In this document: in pieces, positions 33,912-44,626 of the stretch
How positions within the stretch are numbered: the first letter of the stretch is position 1
Layout of the letters: the number at the start of each line of letters is the position of its first letter
Source of the DNA: Astrocystis sublimbata
Lineage: Eukaryota > Ascomycota > Sordariomycetes > Xylariales > Xylariaceae
Length of the DNA: 64,000 nt
Assembly: GCA_022453515.1 (NCBI GenBank)
Contig: JAJNNY010000008.1
Location: 434,001-498,000, forward strand
Direction: 5' to 3'
Position numbers and translations under genes: made by a program
The notes under the pieces: generated by a model
What the model was told of the DNA's origin: nothing
Seen by the model: the letters and a program-made list of their open reading frames with translations, nothing else
The model's database searches: none

Positions 33912-35069
33912 CTTTACAATCTGTTACTGGGCTACCGGTCGTGTGTAAACGGTAAGTTGGCTTGGTTGAGCAAGATGCTATTTTGATTAACAGCAAAACA
34001 TGTTAGTGGGTAAGAACTTGTGTGTAGGGGGGGGTTGGAACATAGGTATGCAAATGAGCTCGAAGGTCTATGACAATGAAATATGGATGGAGAAGTCACG
34101 GTTGTCGAGACTGAAAGTGCATGTGTGTGCATGTGCATGTGAGGTAACGGCCCACGAGCCCTGGTAAGCAGCAAGAACGCTTGGGCGAGAGAGGGGTACG
34201 TTTCTTTGTACAGTACCTACATGTATGTCTGCACACCTGCAGAGGCCAGAGACAGCCGGTAGAGATAAAAATATTAGGTGGGCGAAGGGGTGACGGTGCT
34301 TGGGTCAGTGCCAATCGGGCTGGGGCAGCGAACACAAGAAGGAACCGGATCAGGCTCACGAGCTTGGAAGGGATGGTGTTTCAATCAAACCATACCTACT
34401 ACTTGTACCTACGTACCTACCTAAGGAAGTCCGTCGCTTTGGATAGCGGGCGCGGCACCATTACCAGAGGGGACAGGGGCGTCATGCGCCAAATGTTGAA
34501 CCCTACCGAGCCTGCCCCTCCTTCGCCTCCTTCGGTAATAAGATAGGGAAGGCCCCAAGGGCCCCAGCACCCCAGGCGCGCCAGGCTCGGCCCCCAGCCG
34601 GCGTATCAGCTCTCAGGGGATTACCTAATCTGAGTGGGTTGCACGACCTCTGGAGGTGCCTACTAGGTAGGTGCTGGACACAACAGGGGAGCTGCATGAG
34701 GCTTAGCCCAAACTGGAGCTGCAAGGTTCTCACCCGCAGAGAGATTCCCTACGCAGGCGAGATGGCTCGGTAGGCTTCGCGCAATCCAATCATTTAGCAG
34801 CGCAACAGCCCAGCAAGCTCCAGCTCCCCAAGCAACGCCAACATCGCCTCAGATTCTCAATCTCGTTGAAGGCCATGTGACAGTGACTCTATTCTCGTGT
34901 GTATAGGCCACATCCGTTTGCGAACTGGCAATCAGTGATGAGGCGCTTGTTGGCAGCACTGCACCATCTCGAAGACGACAGCACGAGACACGATGCTTCG
35001 CGCCCGTGGCTGATTCATATCTCGAATGAAGGGGCTCCATTCCCCTAGCACCCCAATCACTACACAACA
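33912..35069. promoter_or_regulatory. Divergent promoter interval (ubc13 / mtc5)
   Basis: This 1.16-kb interval has no recognised gene. It contains a GT/CATG-rich stretch (34117-34142) and a cluster of CTACTT/TACCTA motifs (about 34389-34425). Polypyrimidine and CA-rich sequence precedes the mtc5 start. Confidence 0.45.
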
Positions 35070-38000
35070 ATGCCTTCGACCTATGACCATCCATCGAATG
35101 GCCCCAAGAAGAACAAGATCGTCAAGACCGCCTACGACAGCGAAACCTTTGATGCTGATGTCACCATTCACGTCGATGGCCTGGTAGGGTCAGCCACCAT
35201 CTCGCCATCTGGCCGAGATGTGGCTTTGGCATCTCCCGAGGGACTGGCCATCATCGACTTAGATTCGCCTTATAGCCCGCCCAGGAGACTGAGCACTCAT
35301 GGTCTGCCCTGGCTGGTCGTGGATGTCCAATGGTCACCTTTCGCCGCGAGAGACTACTGGGTAGCGTCGACTGCGAATCACCGCTGCCTCGTATGGAACT
35401 TGAGCCTAAGGGACGACTCGGCTACTGGTGCAATTGAGCATTCTCTCCAAGGGCACACCAGAGCCATCACGGATGTCAACTTTTCCGCTCATCATCCGGA
35501 TATCCTCGCGACCTGTGCTGTCGATGGCTACGTTCACTCATGGGACCTTCGGAAGCCTAAACAGCCCGTCTTGACTTTCTGTGACTGGTTTGCCGGTGCG
35601 ACCCAGGTCAAGTACAACCGCCAGGATTCCAATATCTTGGCTTCCTCCCACGATCGATGGTTGCACATCTGGGATGAAAGGAATCCGTCGACCCCTCTGA
35701 AATCGATAAGCGCGCATACGTCCAAGATCTATGGGCTGGACTGGAACCGTACCGAGGCAACGAAGATGGTCACGTGCTCACTCGACAAGAGTATCAAGCT
35801 TTGGGATTACGCGACATCGGATGAACCGGAGCGGATTATCAGGACCGACTTTCCCACATGGCGTGCACGCCACACTCCGTTCGGATGGGGGCTGCTTGCC
35901 ATGCCTCAGAATGATCCCGGAAATCTGTACCTCTACGATCTGCGTCGCGAAGCGAATGGAGACGGCTCACTGGACGACATCGTTGACCCTGTTGCCATTT
36001 TCCCTGGCCATGGAACCAATAAAGTGAAAGAGTTCCTTTGGAGGACACGTGGAACTGTTTCCGATGGGATAGACAATCGAGAGTTCCAACTTGTATCTTG
36101 GGGAGAGGACAACGAGCTCCGGCTGCACAAGGCAGGATCTGAAATTCTCCAATCGGCAGGTTTCATAAAGGGTGGCGAGGCTCGCAACATCCCTATTACC
36201 AGAAAAGGAGCCGCATACAAGACATACCGAGCAATTGACGACACCTCCCCCAAAGAAAGGAGAGCTGCAAGCATGAGCGATCCTCGCCCAGCCAGTGGCG
36301 GAAACCAATACAGACGGAGTGCCCTGACTCTGGGCATGAAAACCATGTCGGCCAGGTCCAGCAAAGTTTCTTCCTGGAAAGGGCAGTCTATGAAGGCCCG
36401 GCCCACGGCAGCAAAGGGCAATGATCGTCATTTCGATCAACTGGGATGGATGAAGGGTATCACTATGAACAAGAGGAAAGCCTCCGTTATTGGGACGCCT
36501 CAGAGGAAGGACTCAAAGGACTCTACCATGTTCGGGCCGGGCTTTCACCATGTGCAGTGGGGAGAGCCCGAAACGCTGCAGGACGAGATTCTCCGGGTGA
36601 ACCAGCAATTTCCAAATGTCCAGTGGGATAACGTCGACATGGACTCGCTCACTCTGAAGGCCTCTTTGAAGGGACCCTGGGGCGCAGATGGAGAGTCCAT
36701 CTATATTAAAGTCAAAGTCGACGTTCCCACCAAATACCCCAAATCTAGAGCGCCACGGTTCGCCATCGAGAAGACCGCATTGATGGCGGACCACACGTAT
36801 AAGAAGCTTGACCAGGAAGTCAACCATCTAGCTAGTGAATTTTCGAGAAAACGTCAAAACTGTCTCGACGTCGCGTTCGGGTATCTCTTAGGCGAGATCG
36901 ATCTCACCAACAGCGATACGTTCTTCAAGAACGTCAAAGATCTCGACGACGACTTCGGCGGAATAGACGATGAAAGTTCAAGCGAGGAAGAAGGTAATGA
37001 TATTCCGGCTGGTGGGTCGGCAGCCATGACCATGTCTCAAGAACTCAGTGCCAGCACTGAGCTTGATGCCACCTTGGCCCCAATCAACCGACCGGCCGTT
37101 CCTCCAAACCCACGAACATGCGGCGCTCGATTCTCAAACGATGGACGTCTTGCCTGTTTCTTCCCCACGAAGGAAGAGAAAGCCCGCGCCTTGTTCACAC
37201 CTGTTGAAGGGTTTCGAGAGAGACCTAAAGATGAGCCAACCTTTGCGGGGTTTGGTCGCTTACAACAGGATTCAACCCCACCGCGACACAGAAATCTCAA
37301 TGATGAGACATCGGCCACTGACGATCAATCCGACTCGGAAGCTTCCGATGATTCTTCCAGCTCGAGTGACTCCGAAACTACCTATCATAAAATCAACGTT
37401 TGGTATCTGCCTGGCCGTCGCTTCCGGAAGGCTCTTAGCGGCACCTACTCGGTGCACTCAAGTGGTGGAGGGACAGGTATTGGTACTGGAACGAGCGCAA
37501 CTAGTAGACGGCGCACGGGAAAACCGAAAAATATTGTCTCCATACACAATCTTGCCGGCGACTTACCTTCGAAGAGGGAGCTAGCTAGCGAGTATTTCAT
37601 CTTTGGGGACGGGGCCGATGTGTGCGAGCACAACGCCCTCGTCGCTGATAAATACGGCCGAGAAGATCTAGTCGATGTGTGGCGATACGCTGCGCTGCTA
37701 CTTCGAAAGGATATCCCTCTTGAGCTTCTGGAACCCGAGAAACAACGAGACAAAGTGCTTGTCATTGCTAAAGATGCCGTAAGCCGTTTCCACGATGGAA
37801 ACCGGCCGTTCCGTGACGGCACGAACAGCCCCGCTCTCGCTGGTCGAGTTAAATGGGGTCATCACCCTTTGGCTTCCCTGTTGATAACAGACTTGTTCGC
37901 ATACTTCGAGCAGCTTGCCGACGTCCAAATGCTGGCTATGCTTTCGTGCATATTCAGCGATTCAATCGCAGAAGACAGCGTCGCTTACGCGGAGTCACAG

Positions 38001-39566
38001 CTTCCTCAACCGGAGACACCACTTCCCATGAAAGCGCCATCGTTTTCACTCGATTACTTCCCTGCCGATATCTCCTTATACTACGCATCGCAGGCGAACT
38101 ACAAGAGTCAGGTTAATTCAGCCATATCTACGCCGAAAACTGTAAACACTCCGCATATCGTTGGCTCGTACGGATCCGATGAACTGTGGCCGGGAGAGCC
38201 AGAATCTACTTCTTATTCCTGCGGCGAGACACCGCCTACAAGAACCCCCAAAGACCATCTGTCAGACGGAGATCCAACCCAGAGCCTGTCCACTTCACCT
38301 AATAACAGGTTGCTGCACCGAGCCAACACCGCTCTCACATCTAGCCTAGCCAGCATTCAAAGACCTTTCACAAGCGTTGCATCCACCTCACCGCAGGGTC
38401 GTAAACGGGTGAGTCCAGGCGATAACAACTTTTTAAGTACATGGAATAGTTCGGCTCCAATGACAATGACATACGAAGCGCCGTTGACCACCCGCAACTC
38501 ACTATCCGACGATGAATACAGGAGGGATGAGGCTGCCTATGTCATGTGCTATGGGATATCCACCGAGATAGAAGATCAATCCATATTCGATGACGATGGA
38601 TGGTTGGCTGTACCATTTCTGGAACCATCCCGCAATGCCATATATGCAGGCTACCGCTATACGTATGCCGAAATGCTACAGATGTGGGAACAGCCGTTGG
38701 CTCGTCTCGAGATTATGAAGTTCAATGTGCTGAAAGACAGTCCATCAACAGCCCACTCGGCGCTATTCAAGAGCGCAGGTACTGAAGGCTTCTACAGTTC
38801 TTACCATAGCACGGAGAACCTGAGCAGTATCTCGCACACCCACGCGACTATGCATTCTCCTATAGCAGTGGGAAAGAAAGAGCAGCTGTCGGCTCTGATC
38901 GCCTCGGGGCGTGGCATCGACATTCGCGGAATCTGCCGTGTGCATGAAATCCATCTCGATCCCATCCGCTCAACCCAGGATCATGCGATGGTCGGTGGTG
39001 GCGTAGGAACCTGCGAGCGCTGCAAGCGGACCCAGACGCAACTACTCTGTGTGTTCTGCAGGGAGCCCATCGACTCACTCTACCCGCCTTGCCTCGCCTG
39101 CGGCTGTGCTATCCACGACTCCTGTCTCGCCGAATGGCATGCAGCAGAGGAGACAGAATGCCCGGCAGGCGATGAATGCGATTGTGTCGCGGAAGCGAGC
39201 GAGGGGCAGATTGAGACGATTGCCGCCATGGTCGGCGCCTTGCGGCAGGGCAAGATCCGCAAGCCGTCGGAGGACACAACCAATACCATGGGTACAATTG
39301 AAAGGAGGCCTCACACCCGCGGGGGTAAGCTGGGATCGTCCACAGATAAAACAGACTGGGAGACTGTTGCTAGTGGCGCCAGTCTGCCCATGGCTGATGG
39401 GCAGGGGAAGCCGATTCCACACGACTACGATAAGCCGCAGCAACCGCTGTCGGCTGCAAGAATTAGCTTGGGGAATCGACTGCGGAAGTCGGCGGGACAG
39501 TGGGGGAGCACCCCGACGTTGAGGAAGAAGTCGCTTGGGGCCAATTCGAGCTTGGGGAGGCAGTGA
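35070..39566 (+). CDS. mtc5: SEA/GATOR2 complex subunit Mtc5 (WDR59 homologue)
   Basis: An intronless 1498-residue protein. Residues about 40-360 form a WD40 propeller (ILATCAVDGYVHSWDLRKPK, NILASSHDRWLHIWDERNPS, MVTCSLDKSIKLWDYATSDE). Residues about 490-615 are an RWD domain (ETLQDEILRVNQQFPNVQWD, then PTKYPKSRAPRFAIEK). A Ser/Asp-rich linker lies around 740-790. The C-terminus (about 1310-1385) is a RING-like zinc domain with paired cysteines: CERCKRTQTQLLCVFC, then CLACGCAIHDSCLAEWH. WD40, RWD and RING in this order define Mtc5/Sea3 and human WDR59, part of GATOR2/SEACAT, which supports TORC1 activation by amino acids at the vacuole. One 4.5-kb exon is unusual among the intron-bearing neighbours. 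Confidence 0.93.
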   Translation: MPSTYDHPSNGPKKNKIVKTAYDSETFDADVTIHVDGLVGSATISPSGRDVALASPEGLAIIDLDSPYSPPRRLSTHGLPWLVVDVQWSPFAARDYWVASTANHRCLVWNLSLRDDSATGAIEHSLQGHTRAITDVNFSAHHPDILATCAVDGYVHSWDLRKPKQPVLTFCDWFAGATQVKYNRQDSNILASSHDRWLHIWDERNPSTPLKSISAHTSKIYGLDWNRTEATKMVTCSLDKSIKLWDYATSDEPERIIRTDFPTWRARHTPFGWGLLAMPQNDPGNLYLYDLRREANGDGSLDDIVDPVAIFPGHGTNKVKEFLWRTRGTVSDGIDNREFQLVSWGEDNELRLHKAGSEILQSAGFIKGGEARNIPITRKGAAYKTYRAIDDTSPKERRAASMSDPRPASGGNQYRRSALTLGMKTMSARSSKVSSWKGQSMKARPTAAKGNDRHFDQLGWMKGITMNKRKASVIGTPQRKDSKDSTMFGPGFHHVQWGEPETLQDEILRVNQQFPNVQWDNVDMDSLTLKASLKGPWGADGESIYIKVKVDVPTKYPKSRAPRFAIEKTALMADHTYKKLDQEVNHLASEFSRKRQNCLDVAFGYLLGEIDLTNSDTFFKNVKDLDDDFGGIDDESSSEEEGNDIPAGGSAAMTMSQELSASTELDATLAPINRPAVPPNPRTCGARFSNDGRLACFFPTKEEKARALFTPVEGFRERPKDEPTFAGFGRLQQDSTPPRHRNLNDETSATDDQSDSEASDDSSSSSDSETTYHKINVWYLPGRRFRKALSGTYSVHSSGGGTGIGTGTSATSRRRTGKPKNIVSIHNLAGDLPSKRELASEYFIFGDGADVCEHNALVADKYGREDLVDVWRYAALLLRKDIPLELLEPEKQRDKVLVIAKDAVSRFHDGNRPFRDGTNSPALAGRVKWGHHPLASLLITDLFAYFEQLADVQMLAMLSCIFSDSIAEDSVAYAESQLPQPETPLPMKAPSFSLDYFPADISLYYASQANYKSQVNSAISTPKTVNTPHIVGSYGSDELWPGEPESTSYSCGETPPTRTPKDHLSDGDPTQSLSTSPNNRLLHRANTALTSSLASIQRPFTSVASTSPQGRKRVSPGDNNFLSTWNSSAPMTMTYEAPLTTRNSLSDDEYRRDEAAYVMCYGISTEIEDQSIFDDDGWLAVPFLEPSRNAIYAGYRYTYAEMLQMWEQPLARLEIMKFNVLKDSPSTAHSALFKSAGTEGFYSSYHSTENLSSISHTHATMHSPIAVGKKEQLSALIASGRGIDIRGICRVHEIHLDPIRSTQDHAMVGGGVGTCERCKRTQTQLLCVFCREPIDSLYPPCLACGCAIHDSCLAEWHAAEETECPAGDECDCVAEASEGQIETIAAMVGALRQGKIRKPSEDTTNTMGTIERRPHTRGGKLGSSTDKTDWETVASGASLPMADGQGKPIPHDYDKPQQPLSAARISLGNRLRKSAGQWGSTPTLRKKSLGANSSLGRQ

Positions 39567-40243
39567 GTGGTTGGGGGTTGCGCGGTCCGTGTTTCGACTG
39601 ATTCCAAGTCAAATAAGAGTTTGCACCGGGCCCCCACGGTGTATTTAGGTAACCAACCCCAATCTTTAAAACGCCTCCCAAACATAGGATTGAGGGTTTG
39701 TTCTTTTCTAATATTGATGTGACCTACAATGTTGAGGGAGCGGTCGGACCACTTCTTGTATTTAATACTGTGGACAATTGTATGAAAAAAATGACTAAAA
39801 ACTCGAAATTTCAATCGTTTAGGTAGATGAGCCCGAAATTATTTATCGGCGTTGTGGATTTACCAAGCTCTCGAGCATTGACCAGAGCAAACCAGCGGGG
39901 GTTGGTGTGGTAGTAATTCAATCCTGGACAATACTTCTGTATTAAAGAGGATCGAAACATCCTAGAGGGTGGTATGTATGCACACCTCAACCTCATGCTC
40001 TTGCTGACAGGATCATTACTAGCCCTCATATGCGTAATCCTTCAACTACTGTAATGAACTCGACCAACGGCAATACGAGCGACCTTGTACAACCTCGCCC
40101 ATTGGATATGAGCAACAATGTGTGAACATAGTAACACCTTCCCTCCTCCTCAAGACCCATTCTTGATCAGCGAAAACAAGTTTCCATGAAGCCACATTCG
40201 GCCCAGCAACGAATATTCATTGTGCAAGTGAGGTTCGGCGATA
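39567..40243. other. Intergenic, no gene recognised
   Basis: This interval contains the mtc5 3' region and the promoter of the first surface-protein paralogue. A 129-codon minus-strand frame (39425-39814) overlaps the mtc5 end and is judged a shadow. Confidence 0.5.
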
Positions 40244-41502
40244 ATGGCCAACATACAATACCGACTACTCGTGACATTCGCTGTCGTCATAAGAATCGCA
40301 CGAGGCGCTTCTCTTTCGCTAGCAGATGGCATCGTGAACGGCACTATCTTGGATGAAGGGACCACGTACCTGCTGAGGTGGCGTTATGATGGGGACAGCA
40401 TCTTTGGCATTCTAGATCTTTCTGCTATCAAAATCAACAGCAAGGCCTCACATCTGACGGAACAGTCACAAAACTATCGACTAGAAGGCAAGTTCGAAAA
40501 GAAGAGCAAAGCACCTGGTCACCCTTCTTTACGATATAGTTAGTCAATATCATCGCTAACTTTGGCCTAAACAACTTAGATCGTCTTGTCCTGACAGCAG
40601 ACACATGGCCTTGGACAGTAGCACTGCCCAAGGATGAAAGCTTGAGGATCGACGACCCTTCAGACTGGTACTTCAGCTTTAAGATTTTCTACAACGATGA
40701 CAACTACAACAACAATAACAATAACAACAATAATGGCGGGAATGGCAACAATAACAATAACAACAACAATGATGCTGGTGACAACAACAATAATAATAAC
40801 AATAATGGTGGTAATAACAATAATAACAATAACAACGGCCAGGTTTCCGATGTTTCTGCCTCATCCGCAATGGGCAACACGTTCCAGATCCGAGCCTTAT
40901 CTAATCCACCACAAACCACGGACACCGCCACTCAGACAAGTTTACTGTCATCTACTACCGCGATCATCACTAGACACGCAAACACGATATCGTCTTCCGC
41001 CACGTACAGCTCAGGTGTCCTGTCAGATGAACCAGACACGACGGACTCGGGGGGCCAACCAGATGCCAAAAGCACACCACCGACCGCAGAGGAGTCTGGT
41101 CACTCGAGCAAGTTGTCTACCCCCGCCCTGATAGGGATCGTGGTCGCTGCTATATCCGGCGCAAGTATCGTCGTCACTCTTGCTGGTTTTGTAATATACT
41201 ATCGACGGAGAGTTACACGCGACCGCGCCCCCGCTGCGATGAGGCAGGTTGACAAAGTTGACGACGGTGCTGAAGCCCGATTTGGGAAACCGGAACTCGA
41301 TGCTAGGGGTACGGAGAGGGGGTGTTACGAGCTCAATGGCTCGCGGTCAATTCGCGAGCTCGATTCCAGAAGCACCGAGAGGCGACACCGACAATGCAAG
41401 GTGACTAGGACTGGATCGATTCGAGAGCTCGATGCCTCATCGAGGCCGACGGAGTTGAGCACAGCTGCAAGAGCTGAGTTGGAGGGGGACAATCCCGGGT
41501 AG
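40244..41502 (+). CDS. Kre9/Knh1-like single-pass membrane protein with Asn repeat (paralogue 1)
   Basis: Exons 40244-40487 and 40580-41502 give 388 residues. The intron appears to use a GC donor (GCAAGT) and an AG acceptor, at the same place and phase as the GT-AG intron of paralogue 2. Residues 1-22 are a signal peptide. The outer domain (LDEGTTYLLRWRYDG, TWPWTVALPKD, DWYFSFKIFYND, NTFQIRAL) has the strand pattern of Kre9/Knh1-type fungal surface proteins. An Asn-rich repeat interrupts it just after FKIFYND. A Ser/Thr-rich stalk follows, then one membrane helix (about 265-288; IGIVVAAISGASIVVTLAGF), YYRRR and a cytoplasmic tail with KPELDARGTERG and two SIRELD motifs. The domain assignment is an inference from pattern. 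Function unknown; a wall or surface sensor is possible. Confidence 0.8.
40700..40843 (+). repeat. AAC/AAT trinucleotide repeat encoding an Asn-rich tract
   Basis: About 144 bp of imperfect AAC/AAT codons interrupted by GGC, GGT, GAT and GCT. It encodes blocks of eight or nine Asn separated by GG, DAGD or GG. It is in frame within paralogue 1 and absent from paralogue 2, so it expanded after the duplication or was lost from copy 2. Confidence 0.95.
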
Positions 41503-42102
41503 GTAGTTTGGGTGAACGACACAGCTGGATGAAGTATCCTGCTCATGGTTCGCGTGACTATGAATCGCAATAGGGTATGAAGAGATTAGGGATTGGGCTC
41601 GGGCTGGGCATCACGACTTTAACTCATTTCAAGTAACCGGGAACGAGGCGTTAATTGGTTTGAATTATAATGCCGGTTGCAGCATGCTACATAATAACGT
41701 TAATTTGCTTGTTGTTGCTCCTGTTGGTTTAATTAATGTCACATGGGGCCGCTTAGAATCCAGGTCTCGACCTACCAACCGAAAATTTATTGGACGCGGT
41801 ACCCTTTTCCTATATAGATACCTACATATACGAATGACTTGGCCCCTTCTCACTGCCCGGTACCACCATAGCTGCATCATCAATTTCCTTTAATTCGCCA
41901 GATGCAGCGCAGGTTTTGTGGTGATCATGAAGTTGTATTGGGGGTCTTGCTACAAACTAAACAGGTCCTGTCGAAGTGTGGCGCTCACGTTTACGAAAGT
42001 ACAATTACTGAATCTGTCTGGACAGGACAGATCTTTCCCTTTTAATGTCGACCGAATGGCATGCGCAACCTCTGCTGGACTCTTAGACCGGAAAACGAGA
42101 CC
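41503..42102. other. Interval between the tandem paralogues
   Basis: No gene is recognised. It holds the 3' end of copy 1 and the promoter of copy 2, with an AT-rich segment around 41640-41730. Confidence 0.5.
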
Positions 42103-43045
42103 ATGGTCATTGCTCAATGTCTCGTGATATTGGGGTTCGCTGCGATTGTCGTGGGAAGCGCGGCTGTCTCTATGGAATATTACATGGACAACGGCACCAT
42201 TTCTGAAGGAGCCATGTACGTGGTGAAGTGGCGCTTTGAGTCTAGCAGCTCGGTCTCTGTCTCCAATGCAATTGGCACATTGTATCTGTCTTGGTGGAGA
42301 GGCGCGCCGGTAAAAGACGTGCCTCAGACGCTGTACGGCGTACTAGAAAGTGAGTTGTCAACTACCGCATGTCGGTTTCGATTCAGACTGGTGGCTGGCT
42401 GACTCTGGTACGGGCTACTTAGGTGATCTCAACTTGACAGTGAGCCAATACCAATGGGTCGTGGGCTTACCCCATGACGATCGCATCGATGTCAATGATC
42501 TTTCAGACTGGAATTTCAGCTTCGATATCGGTTACACCGACGAGAATTCAGACGCGCTCTCGGCGGTAGGCCAGGCCTTCAAAATACAAGCCTTACCGTC
42601 GAGGATCAGTGCGAGCAGCTCCGGCGCCCCAATCAAACCAACAGACAAGCCAGTTCCAGGTTCGCACCAAAACACCAACGATTTGTCCGTTGGTGCCCTT
42701 GCGGGGGTAATAGTTGGTGGTCTCACGGGCTTGGGCATATTCGTCACCCTGGCCGGCGTCGCATTCCACTACCGACGAAAAGCAGCCCGCAGGGTAGAAC
42801 CTACGATGGAGTCTCGCAAAGGCAAAATTTCTGCCAACACGCGGTTTCGGAAGCCGGAACTTGATGCCAGGGGCACTGAGAGGGGCTTTTACGAGATCAA
42901 CGGTGCGCGCTCGATTCGAGAGCTGGACGAGACGAATGCGATTCCCAGGGTTGAGCTCCATGCGCCATCTCCGCCCACGGAGATGGACGCGATTGAGTGG
43001 GCGGAGTTGGAGGAGGGTGGTTCAAGGTCCAAGAAGATTGGGTGA
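42103..43045 (+). CDS. Kre9/Knh1-like single-pass membrane protein (paralogue 2)
   Basis: Exons 42103-42349 and 42423-43045 give 289 residues. I prefer the ATG at 42103 over the in-frame ATG at 42061 because it places the hydrophobic signal peptide (MVIAQCLVILGFAAIVVG) at the N-terminus, as in paralogue 1. The outer domain has TISEGAMYVVKWRFES, YQWVVGLPHDD, DWNFSFDIGYTDE and GQAFKIQAL, aligning with copy 1 but without the Asn repeat. One membrane helix (about 171-195; GVIVGGLTGLGIFVTLAGVA) is followed by YRRK and a tail with KPELDARGTERG and ARSIRELD. The intron is a normal GT-AG intron of 73 nt. Same strand and 600 bp from copy 1, so this is a tandem duplication. Function unknown. Confidence 0.8.
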
Positions 43046-43429
43046 GACTATAAGTTCTCAAAACGTTCTTCCTTCTTCTTTGGCGGGGATGCGAGATATC
43101 ATGCGTATAGAAGAATGAACTCAAGCACACACGTATCGCAAAATTTGCAGGTCATGCTGCTTGTTGTCATTCTTGAGCAGAACTAAAAGAGCGCGAAAGG
43201 AGCATTGCTGTTAAGACTAGGGAACTGAGATGCGCCACACCACCCGCCCGCCGGTGTCATAACGCATGCTCACACAAGTCTTCTCACATGAATGCGTACA
43301 GACTCATACCCATCCATTCCTATCCTCCCTTCGCGCACCAAAGAGGAGCTCATCCAAAATGCCAAAACCGTTGCCCAGTTCCAGAACTAAAGCATCATCC
43401 AACCCCTGCTCAACTCCTGGCCTTCATCT

Positions 43430-43868
43430 TTAGTCTTCACCTGCATACTCCGGCTTGCACTTGCACATTATGATACATTTCGACGTCGGGTCCGCATGGC
43501 AGTTCACATCACCCCCTCCACAACTGCACAGGCTGTGGCAGAGGTCGCCCAGGCTCCCGCCGCATGTCATATTATACCCTGTTGGTGTGGGGGTGGGCGA
43601 CGAAGTTGTTGTAGTTGTTGTCATAGTCGTGCTGGTGGTGTTGAGCACAGGTATAGTGTTATAGGTGGGAATGCTCATAGTGGTGTAGATGGGACTGCTT
43701 GTAGTGCTGTTGATGTATCCCGAAATGGATGCGGCCTGGGCAAAAGCCGCGAGGGATAGCGTCGCGATAGTGAACTGTAAGGGGTCTTAGCAACGGCTGC
43801 GGTATATTGAGAAGAACAGGCCGTGGGAAACAAATGGCCGGCGAGATTGGGGTTGATTTTACCTTCAT
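43430..43868 (-). CDS. Small cysteine-rich secreted protein
   Basis: Exon 1 is only ATG AAG (43868-43863). After an 88-nt GT-AG intron (43862-43775), exon 2 (43774-43430) continues in frame, giving 116 residues. The N-terminus MKFTIATLSLAAFAQA is a textbook signal peptide. It is followed by a Thr/Ser/Pro-rich stalk (about residues 24-70, with a run of Thr) and a compact C-terminal module with eight cysteines in about 40 residues: C-G-G, then LCHSLCSCGGG, NCHADPTSKC and MCKC. Even cysteine number and small size fit disulfide-bonded fungal secreted proteins, including effector candidates and wall proteins. No family is recognised. It points towards the 3' end of the membrane-protein paralogue 2. 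Confidence 0.75.
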
Positions 43869-44626
43869 AGTGATCGTGGAATCGACTGTTGGCAGAGTTG
43901 GACGTGGATATCGTCAGTGTAGATATTGTATCGGATCAAGCACGAGCGCAACTCGAAACTCATAAGCAGATGGTTTCCCGGAAATATATAGAGTATCATT
44001 AAGACAAATATATACACCGCGTTTACACCTTCTTTTATTTCAACAATTGGGATTGTTCCACTGATTTACTAGGGGGTCAGTCATTTTATCCGCGGTGCAA
44101 CAAGAGGTATCATAAAGACGCAGCTGGCTATGCAGCCGGTCACAATCCCACGGTCCCTTGCAGGAGCGGCACACAGTCGACGTGTTTTCTTTTGGCGATG
44201 GCATTGGCGCGCGTTAGAGATTGATGAATTCGCCTCATAATAAGCGTGCTCGTGCGTCGATACACAACAGGCGGGGATGCGGTACGTAATGGGCATCGTA
44301 TTCATAGGTGAGGTTCCAATCCGGGCATGAATTCCTACCCTCGTGGCAGAATCCAGGTCTCCTTCCGTACGTCCACACATCCATTCTGCCGACACATTAA
44401 GTTTAGCCCGGTGTAGGTTCCCGAAGGTATATTACCCGGAACACGGACATGATCACCACTAGGGCGCCGGGCGCGTGTGTCGCTTAGCTGGGCAATGTCA
44501 CCCGAAGTACAATGACGCGCAATCTTTGAAATAAGTATGTAGGTTGTAGGTCATTATGAGAAAATAGTAACGTGGAAAGGGCATCGCACGTTAGGAACTA
44601 AAGAGTCGTATCGCATCACCAGACAC
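43869..44626. other. Intergenic, no gene recognised
   Basis: This interval contains the promoter of the small secreted protein and the 3' region of the glutamate decarboxylase gene. A short AT-rich block lies at 43975-44050. No coding signal was found. Confidence 0.5.

Noticed and set aside
42061..42102. Upstream ATG for membrane paralogue 2
   Set aside because: It would put 14 polar residues before the signal peptide; the ATG at 42103 aligns with the start of paralogue 1.
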